From NCBI GenBank assembly GCA_022571515.1, contig JACZXQ010000007.1, positions 81,181 to 145,180 of the forward strand: a stretch of DNA of 64,000 bases, given 5' to 3'. Within the stretch, counting starts at the first letter, position 1. Each line of letters starts with the position of its first letter. A model generated the notes under the pieces. The model worked only from the letters and a program-made list of their open reading frames with translations, was not told where the DNA came from and did no database searches. This DNA is from Gemmatimonadota bacterium. Lineage in GTDB: Bacteria > Gemmatimonadota > Gemmatimonadetes > Longimicrobiales > Gaopeijiaceae. Both the position numbers and the translations under genes were made by a program. Below, one piece after another: positions 58,385 to 64,000 of this stretch.

Positions 58385-59105
58385 TGCCCGGTTTATACCC
58401 TGATCGCGCCGCGGTTGCCGCCGCGCAAAGGCGTGCGCCGGCCGCGGACGACCAAATTGCGCGCCGTGCTCGAAATCATTTTCCATCAACTGCGCAGCGA
58501 CGGTCCGTGCCGCTCTCTGCCATCGTAGTTACCGCCCTGGCAGACGCTCTACCGGTGCTTCCGCGTGTTCCTGAATCTCGGCCTTTGGGAAATTCTCCGC
58601 GACATGTTGCACCAAGACGTGCGCGAGGCTGTCGGCAAACAAGCCCGGCCCCAGCGCGGCGATCATGGACAGCCAAAGCGTCGAGACCGCCCAAGCCGGC
58701 GGGCCGAACGGTTATTGCGCCGCCAAGCAGGTCTCCGGCCGCAAGCGCCACATCTTGGTCGACACGGCCGGCGCGTTTCCGACGGCTATCGTTCATGTCG
58801 CCGACATCCAGGATTGCGACAGCGGGTCATTGGTATTCGTGCAATTCAGGGGTTGTTTCCCATGGGTGAGCCTGATCTGGCTCGAACACGGATATGCCGG
58901 CGACAAAGTCGCCCGGCAGGTTGCCGACTTTAGTTCATTCCGCCTTGAGGTCGTCAAGCGCGACGACACCGCCGGTTGGTTCGGGGCGATACCGGAGCGT
59001 TGGACCCTCGAGCCGCCTCTCTCAAGGATCGGTCGCAACCGAAGGAAGCGCAAGGATTTCGAAAACCCGATCGAGGTCTCCGCCGCCCTGGTCGAGATTG
59101 CCTGA
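58385..59105 (+). pseudogene. IS5-family transposase remnant
   Basis: The N-terminal part (VYTLIAPRLPPRKGVRRPRT) is in one frame with an in-frame stop TAG at 58526; after it PPWQTLYRCFRVFLNLGLWE continues in the same frame. The frame then shifts around 58640-58660 and the catalytic part follows: IMDSQSVETAQAGGPNGY, GRKRHILVDTAGAF, LEHGYAGDKVARQV, PERWTLEPPLSRIGRNRRK, KDFEN. Two inactivating lesions are visible, so it is dead. It sits between the two AT-rich genes. Confidence 0.8.
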
Positions 59106-59169
59106 TCCGGCTGATGCTCGACGGGCTCGCTTCGCATAATGCGGCATTTTTCGATGGACGTTAGGTAAA

Positions 59170-59943
59170 ATGGATAATCGGAGAACTCTGTATATCGGAG
59201 CGCATGCCGATGATGTTGTAATAAATGCGTGTATAACGATAAATAGGTATTCTAAAAGCGCCTATATATTGACCATGACTGATGGGGTGCCATTTGGCAT
59301 TTATCCAAAAGAATTAGGCGGAATTACTTTAGACAATCATGACGAATATGTTCGGCAGAGATTAAATGAAGATAAATCCGCTATGCAAATTTTAGGGTTG
59401 AATGTTGGTGAGAGATATACCAACGGCGAAATCCCTGATGGAGAGTCTTATAAAAATCCGGAAAAAATTGTTTCGATCATCGAAGCCTTGGTAAAACGGG
59501 AGAAAATAGGAAGGATAATGACACATAGCTTTCCAGGAGGGCGTCATCCAGCTCATCCAGATCATGAAATAGTTTCAGTTTGTTCATATATTGTTGGGAA
59601 ACAATATGGAATTGAAGTTTGGGAATACCCTCGGTTCAAGTCTGATGTTACGGGCAAACAGGCAGACAGAATATTCTTTGAGGAAGAGAAAATAGAGACT
59701 GTCAGACATGATTTTACTAGTGAGGAAATTTCTCTGAGGGATAAAATAATGCGTATATTTATAACTCAGGGCTTTATAATAGAGAAATATAACGCGACGT
59801 TTGAAGTCTTCGGGAGGGGAGAGCGTGATCCAGGAAATATTCCCGATACGACCGATTTTTATTGCGGTGCCGACTACAGACCAGGACCTCAGGAATTAAA
59901 GAAGGCGATAAACGATTTCTTTATCACGGGATACCGCAATTAA
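59170..59943 (+). CDS. PIG-L family deacetylase (LmbE-like), AT-rich
   Basis: 257 residues. Zinc site YIGAHADDVVINACI (AHxDD) near the N-terminus and RHPAHPDHEIVSVC (HPDH) at about 122-135 identify the PIG-L/LmbE N-acetylglucosaminyl deacetylase family, including MshB and BshB. AT-rich codon use matches the glycosyltransferase at 57036 and differs sharply from the rest of the window. It probably removes an acetyl group from a sugar made by that glycosyltransferase. Substrate unknown. Confidence 0.87.
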   Translation: MDNRRTLYIGAHADDVVINACITINRYSKSAYILTMTDGVPFGIYPKELGGITLDNHDEYVRQRLNEDKSAMQILGLNVGERYTNGEIPDGESYKNPEKIVSIIEALVKREKIGRIMTHSFPGGRHPAHPDHEIVSVCSYIVGKQYGIEVWEYPRFKSDVTGKQADRIFFEEEKIETVRHDFTSEEISLRDKIMRIFITQGFIIEKYNATFEVFGRGERDPGNIPDTTDFYCGADYRPGPQELKKAINDFFITGYRN

Positions 59944-60161
59944 AGTGTGCTAATCTAGAGGTGATCGGACAGTCATACCAACGGTCGTCGAGGCTGATTC
60001 GCGTTTGGGGATTCCCACGGGTTTTTGTGAAGTGATTCCTGGCTGGCCGGCTTTGGGCGAAGGATGCGATACCGGCGATCTCGGTTGCACAACGATGCCG
60101 TGGGTGGCCGGGCGGGGGTGCGGGCCGGACCAGCTTGATCGGAAAATGCTCTATCCCGGGC
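59944..60161 (+). other. Spacer between PIG-L gene and IS91 remnant
   Basis: 218 bases, GC-rich again, with no recognisable gene. Open frames on both strands lack family features; I see no terminal repeat that I can assign to an element. Confidence 0.4.
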
Positions 60162-60467
60162 CGTGACCGTGCAGGGCTCGAACGACTGTTGCGCTACTGT
60201 GCCCGTCCTCCCTTCGCCCTCGAACGGCTCGAGGCTAACGGGTACGGTGCACCTGGTGGCGAGCGCATCGTCTATCGTCTCCCCCATCCCGCACCGGACG
60301 GTACCACGGCTCTCTCGCTCACTCCCCTCGAGTTCCTCGAGCGACTCGCCCTACTCATTCACCCGCCACGCATCCATCGTCACCGCTATCACGGGGTGCT
60401 GGCTCCCGGGGTACCCACCGAAGGTGGGTCCCAAGCTCAGGGATCAGGTCATCGCGCTCGGGCATGA
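60162..60467 (+). pseudogene. IS91/ISCR-type (Y2) transposase remnant
   Basis: About 100 codons related to the C-terminal part of the IS91-family putative transposase domain: DRAGLERLLRYCARPPFALERL, ERIVYRLPHPAPDGTTALSL, PLEFLERLALLIHPPRIHRHRYHGVLAP. The upstream catalytic part with the Tyr and HUH residues is absent, and the sequence departs from the family after GVLAP. A decayed fragment. Confidence 0.7.
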
Positions 60468-60574
60468 GCAGGGTAGGGTGGAGGAGTCTCGCCCTCGGGA
60501 CAGCTCGGCGGCGCCCCGGGCCGCCGTACGTCCTCGCGCTGGGCTTCCCTCATCGCGCGTATCTACGATTGCGG

Positions 60575-60688
60575 ATTCCGCTCCAAGTGGACCACCCATT
60601 CCGATTGAAGTGGGCCACCTATTCCAGAGCAAGTGGGCCGGGGATTCCGGGGATGTGGGCCTGTCATTCCGACAGATGTGGGCCACCC
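60575..60688 (+). repeat. Five subterminal repeats of the IS21 element
   Basis: Five head-to-tail units of about 23 bases starting ATTCC and containing AAGTGGGCCACC or close variants: 60575-60597, 60598-60620, 60621-60643, 60644-60665, 60666-60688. Multiple terminal repeats of this kind are the IstA binding sites of IS21-family ends. Confidence 0.85.
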
Positions 60689-60777
60689 CTGGGGGAGCAC
60701 GAAGGAGACGCTGGATAACCTGAATCTTAGGCCGTCATTTCGGCCCCTCGAAGAAGTGATTCAAACGAGGGGGTGCG

Positions 60778-62334
60778 ATGGCGGCGAAGCGGTTGTCCAT
60801 GCGAAAACTCAAGGAAGTACTTCGACTGGGTGCACTGGGTCATTCGGACCGAGTGATTGCCCAGAGCCTAAATGTTGGACGCAGCACGGTGCGTCGGTAT
60901 CGGCGGCGGGCGGACGAGGCTGGCCTCGACTGGTCGGCTGCGACGGAGTTGAAGGAAAGTGATATCGAGGCGCGGCTCTTCCCGCCGCTCGATCGGTCGC
61001 TTCGGCCCAGACCGCTCCCGGACTGGGAGTATGTCCGTAAGGAGCTCGGCCGCGACGGCGTGACCCTCGAGCTGCTGTGGCTCGAATACAAGGCGGCGCA
61101 CGACGACAGCTACCGCTACAGTCGATTCTGCGAGCTGTACCGGGCGTGGCGCGGCACACTCGATGTGGTGTTACGTCAGGAGCATCGGGCAGGCGACAAG
61201 GTGTTTGTCGATTACGCAGGCCACACGGTGTCGGTCGTGGACCCCAAGACAGGCGAGGTCCGTGAGGCGCAGATCTTTGTCGCGGCCCTGGGCGCGAGCA
61301 ACTATACCTACGCCGAGGCGACCTGGACGCAGAGCCTGCTGGACTGGACGGCCAGCCATGTCCGGATGTTTGAATTCCTGGGCGGAGTGGCCACGGCCGT
61401 TGTGACGGACAATCTGCGCTCCGGAGTGAGCCGCGCCTGTCGCTACGACCCTGATATCAATCCGACTTATCAGGACCTTGCGACGCATTACGGCACGACG
61501 GTGCTGCCTGCTCGGCCCAGAAAACCTCGGGACAAGGCGAAAGTCGAGACGGCTGTACAGGTCGTCGAGCGCTGGGTGCTGGCCCCTTTACGCAACCACA
61601 CCTTCTTTAGCTTGGCCGAGCTCAATCGTGAGATTCGACGTCTGCTCGACGTGCTCAACGATCGTCCGTTCCAGAAGATCGACGGCACGCGTAGATCCCT
61701 ATTCGAGGAGATCGATCAGCCGGTCCTTGGTCCGTTGCCCGCCACCCGGTACGAATTTGCTGATCGGAAGAGTGCCCGCGTCAACATCGATTACCATGTC
61801 CAGGTCGATGGGCACCTCTACAGCGTCCCGTACCGACTCGTCCGACAGGAGGTCGAGGTACGGCTCGCCGCCCGCACAGTGGAGATCTTCCACGACGGTC
61901 GACGTATTGCCGCCCACGTGAGGAGCTGGCGCAAGGGCGGCTTCACGACCGACCCCTTTCACCGACCCAAGTCCCACAGCGAGCATCTGGAATGGACGCC
62001 CTCACGCCTCATCCGGTGGGCTGAGAAGAGTGGCCCCAATACCGCCACCGTCGTCACCCGCATCCTCGAGGAACGACCGCACCCCGAGCATGGCTTTCGT
62101 GCCTGTCTCGGCATCATTCGCCTCGGTAAGCGCTACTCACCCGAGCGCCTCGATGCTGCCTGCCAGGTGGCCCTCAATATCGGTGGGGTCCGATATCGCA
62201 CGATCGGCTCGATCCTCAAGAACGGGCTCGACCGGAGCCCTGACTCAGACACACAGACCTCGCTCGCCCTGCCCCAGCAGCATGAGAATCTGCGGGGCAG
62301 CTCCTACTACACGAATCCTCAACAGACGGACTGA
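60778..62334 (+). CDS. istA: IS21-family transposase IstA
   Basis: 518 residues. N-terminal helix-turn-helix (KLKEVLRLGALGHSDRVIAQ, VGRSTVRRYRRRADEAG), DDE catalytic core with VFVDYAGHTVSV, AVVTDNLRSGVS and KAKVETAVQVVERWVL, then the C-terminal beta-barrel-like domain (NIDYHVQVDGHLYSVPYRLV). Appears intact. Stop lies three bases before istB. Confidence 0.93.
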   Translation: MAAKRLSMRKLKEVLRLGALGHSDRVIAQSLNVGRSTVRRYRRRADEAGLDWSAATELKESDIEARLFPPLDRSLRPRPLPDWEYVRKELGRDGVTLELLWLEYKAAHDDSYRYSRFCELYRAWRGTLDVVLRQEHRAGDKVFVDYAGHTVSVVDPKTGEVREAQIFVAALGASNYTYAEATWTQSLLDWTASHVRMFEFLGGVATAVVTDNLRSGVSRACRYDPDINPTYQDLATHYGTTVLPARPRKPRDKAKVETAVQVVERWVLAPLRNHTFFSLAELNREIRRLLDVLNDRPFQKIDGTRRSLFEEIDQPVLGPLPATRYEFADRKSARVNIDYHVQVDGHLYSVPYRLVRQEVEVRLAARTVEIFHDGRRIAAHVRSWRKGGFTTDPFHRPKSHSEHLEWTPSRLIRWAEKSGPNTATVVTRILEERPHPEHGFRACLGIIRLGKRYSPERLDAACQVALNIGGVRYRTIGSILKNGLDRSPDSDTQTSLALPQQHENLRGSSYYTNPQQTD

Positions 62335-62337
62335 CCC

Positions 62338-62880
62338 ATGCTGATCGAACAGACCCTTACCCGACTCCATGAACTGAGCCTCACCGGAATGGCCGCTGCG
62401 CTCGAAGAACAGCGCGGTGTGCCCGACATCCAGGATCTGCCCTTCGAAGATCGCTTCGCTCTGCTCCTCGAGCGCGAAACCACCGTACGTGAGAATCGCC
62501 GTAGGACACGTCTCCTGCGCCAGGCCAAGCTCCGGCTCCCATCGGCCACAATCGAAGAACTCGATTTTCGCTCACCGCGTGGCCTCGACAAGTCCGTCGT
62601 GCTTCGCCTCGCGGGCTGCGACTGGATCCACAGCCATCAGGTCACGCTCCTCACCGGAGCAACCGGTACCGGCAAGACCTTCCTCGCCTGTGCGCTCGGG
62701 TACAATGCCTGCCGCCACGGCCTCAGCGTCCGGTACTTCAGACTCTCGAGGCTACTCGATGAAATGCGGCTCGCCCGGGCCGACGGCACCTACCCCAGAC
62801 TCCTCAACCGACTTCTGAAAACGACGCTGCTCATCATTGACTCATGTGCAGCATCTGGTTATGTGGAGATGCACGTGTGA
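62338..62880 (+). pseudogene. istB: IS21 helper ATPase IstB, truncated
   Basis: The first about 167 codons are normal IstB: RLHELSLTGMAAALEEQ, Walker A LLTGATGTGKTFLACAL and the start of Walker B TTLLIID. After ATTGAC (about 62840) the sequence changes to unrelated DNA, adding 14 foreign residues before a stop. The normal length is about 250 residues. Without the rest of the AAA domain it should be inactive. Confidence 0.88.
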
Positions 62881-62925
62881 TCTGGCGTAGTTTCTCACCT
62901 CTTTCCCCTCAGCACTCCACATAAC
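62858..62925 (+). repeat. 11-bp inverted repeat at the end of the recombinase element
   Basis: GTTATGTGGAG (62858-62868) and CTCCACATAAC (62915-62925) are exact reverse complements 46 bases apart. Further partial symmetry (GTGCA..CATCT against AGATGCAC) lies around the left arm. It starts just after the break in istB and precedes the recombinase gene. Confidence 0.75.
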
Positions 62926-62987
62926 ACGGGGCTGATCGGTTAGCATCGCGAGCGTGCCAATGGTGGCACCAGCACCTGGAGGTTGCG

Positions 62988-64000
62988 ATGTTAGCCGAGA
63001 TCTTTCCCCGGTACCATACCCGCTACACGTCCCTGCCCGTCCTCGGGCCGCACCTTGAGAGCTTCGCCGGGTGGCTTCAGGAGCATGGGTACCCCGACCA
63101 TCTGCTCCGCTTGCGCGTCAGGGCGGCAAAGCGCCTTGACGCCCGCCTCCTACAGGACGGCGTACGTGGACCGCAGGACCTCTCCGCAGCCAGCCTCCTC
63201 GCGTACGTCCCCGCAGACGCGCGGGATGACGTGTATCTGGCTGCCGTAGTCCGCTCGCTGGTGCGCTACTTCGAAGCGCAGGGCGTCCTCGCGCGCACGA
63301 GGGTCACGCCGACCGACACGCTCGTTGGGCGCTACCGGGCGTATCTCGAAGGTGTGCGGGGGCTGTCAGCCGTGACCGTGACGCACCATGGTCGCACCAT
63401 CGCCGAATTCCTCGCCTTTCTGGGACCTGATGGTGCCCCCGACCGGCTCCGTGACCTCGAAGGAGATCGGGTTGACGCATTCCTCCAGATCCTGGCCAGG
63501 CGCCAGGCGCGTGCATCCCTGCAGCACACCGTCGCCCACCTCCGGTCCTTCCTGCGGTTCCTCGTGACTTCGGGCCTGGTCCCCGCGGGTCTCGACATCT
63601 GGATCGACACGCCCCGCGTCTACCGTAGTGAACGGCTCCCACGCGCACTCCCCTGGGAGACCGTGCAAGCCCTCCTTCGCGCCATCGACCGCTCCACGGC
63701 CATGGGGTGCCGCGACTACGCGATGCTCCTGCTTATCGCTACTTATGGTCTGCGCTCGTGCGAGATCGTGACCCTGACGCTGGACGACTTGGAGTGGCGC
63801 GCGAGCCGCCTGCGGGTTCGACGGCCCAAGGTCGGCACAACTCTCCTACTCCCCCTGACCCCGGAGGTCGGTGATGCCCTCCTCGATTACCTACGGCACG
63901 GCCGCCCGGAGTTGCCATACCGGGAGCTCTTCCTCCGCGTCCGAGCCCCGGCCGGGATCCTCAAGCCCACGGCGGTCGCAGAGGTGTTCCAGTGTTGGGT
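62988..64000 (+). CDS. Site-specific tyrosine recombinase/integrase, partial (3' end beyond window)
   Basis: 337 codons are visible, from the ATG at 62988 with GGAGG at 62978-62982, and no stop before the window ends. Residues about 105-200 form a SAM-like N-terminal domain (LVGRYRAYLEGVRGLSAVTV; LQHTVAHLRSFLRFLVTSG). The catalytic domain begins RALPWETVQALLRAID and contains LLLIATYGLRSCEIVTLTLDD with the first catalytic Arg, then RRPKVGTTLLLPLTPEVGDAL (the Lys region). The His-x-x-Arg and Tyr lie downstream. An extra N-terminal region of about 100 residues is typical of the large recombinases in RIT-like units. Confidence 0.88.
   Translation, partial: MLAEIFPRYHTRYTSLPVLGPHLESFAGWLQEHGYPDHLLRLRVRAAKRLDARLLQDGVRGPQDLSAASLLAYVPADARDDVYLAAVVRSLVRYFEAQGVLARTRVTPTDTLVGRYRAYLEGVRGLSAVTVTHHGRTIAEFLAFLGPDGAPDRLRDLEGDRVDAFLQILARRQARASLQHTVAHLRSFLRFLVTSGLVPAGLDIWIDTPRVYRSERLPRALPWETVQALLRAIDRSTAMGCRDYAMLLLIATYGLRSCEIVTLTLDDLEWRASRLRVRRPKVGTTLLLPLTPEVGDALLDYLRHGRPELPYRELFLRVRAPAGILKPTAVAEVFQCW

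Larger units (their letters stand above)
60560..62840 (+). mobile_element. IS21-family element, interrupted inside istB
   Basis: Subterminal repeats, istA and the first part of istB are present; the right part of istB and the right end are missing because another element begins at about 62841. The left boundary is estimated from the repeats. Confidence 0.82.
62841..64000 (+). mobile_element. Tyrosine-recombinase element inserted in IS21 (continues past the window)
   Basis: Begins where istB homology stops, carries a palindromic end and a recombinase gene open to the window edge. It may be a recombinase-in-trio (RIT) element, since those have palindromic ends and a first recombinase of this type, but the second and third genes are beyond the window. 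Confidence 0.6.

Noticed and set aside
59973..60287. A 104-codon minus-strand frame between the PIG-L gene and IS91 remnant.
   Set aside because: No recognisable domain; overlaps the IS91-like coding remnant on the plus strand and spans two unrelated segments.

Overview
The window is about 54.5 kb of dense, GC-rich chromosomal backbone followed by about 9.5 kb of accessory DNA packed with mobile elements. The host is a diderm bacterium: it carries an ExbB/ExbD/ExbD/TonB set, a TonB-dependent receptor with an N-terminal carboxypeptidase-regulatory-like domain, a DUF5916-type outer-membrane protein and a lipoprotein. Base composition, these families and the gene mix (Rex, CdaA, DivIVA, leucine dehydrogenase, DUF4388/TPR proteins) fit Gemmatimonadota or a close relative. 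That placement is inference; no rRNA is present to confirm it.

Backbone, left to right. (1) 0-15 kb, mainly housekeeping and acyl-CoA metabolism: end of a PP2C/SpoIIE phosphatase, rsmA, rex with a textbook Rex operator, a DnaQ-like exonuclease, then thiolase, bioY, 3-hydroxyacyl-CoA dehydrogenase, acyl-CoA dehydrogenase, leucine dehydrogenase and glyA, which together suit branched-chain amino acid or short-chain acyl-CoA breakdown. Then come two small uncharacterised proteins, nnr, thiL, plsC, eno and an FtsB-like gene. (2) 15-22 kb, envelope: a slipin on the minus strand, a tRNA with CAT anticodon, a DUF5916 protein, and a receptor plus lipoprotein pair. (3) 22-31.5 kb, a catabolic island: an NCS2 nucleobase permease diverging from a tightly overlapping run of a three-subunit molybdenum hydroxylase, an NCS1 transporter (frameshifted), a cyclase-family hydrolase, an amidase and an SDR. 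This looks like uptake and stepwise opening of an N-heterocycle of unknown identity. (4) 31.5-46.9 kb, core genes: GDPD, tilS-hpt-ftsH, cdaA, exbB-exbD-exbD-tonB with a strong terminator, yggS-divIVA-PNP, a type-2-like ileS and rluD. (5) 46.9-54.4 kb, an unusual operon: a protein with two DnaA-type AAA+ modules (the second degenerate and none of the DNA-binding domain), a DUF4388-TPR protein, a membrane-anchored HExxH peptidase and an NtrC-type sigma-54 activator. A small membrane protein and an aldehyde dehydrogenase on the minus strand follow.

Accessory region. It begins at tRNA-Val(TAC) at 54.5 kb, beside short tandem repeats and more than 500 bases of gene-free DNA. It holds an antitoxin-like gene cut off by an IS3-family element with a canonical GGGAAAC slip site, two strikingly AT-rich genes (a GT4 glycosyltransferase and a PIG-L deacetylase) separated by a decayed IS5-type transposase, an IS91-type transposase remnant, and an IS21 element with five subterminal repeats. 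The istB gene of that IS21 is broken by another element, which starts with a palindromic end and a tyrosine recombinase running off the window. The layering implies repeated insertion at one spot.

The most interesting items are the tandem-DnaA operon, the undefined Mo-hydroxylase/amidase catabolic cluster, and the AT-rich GT4/PIG-L pair.
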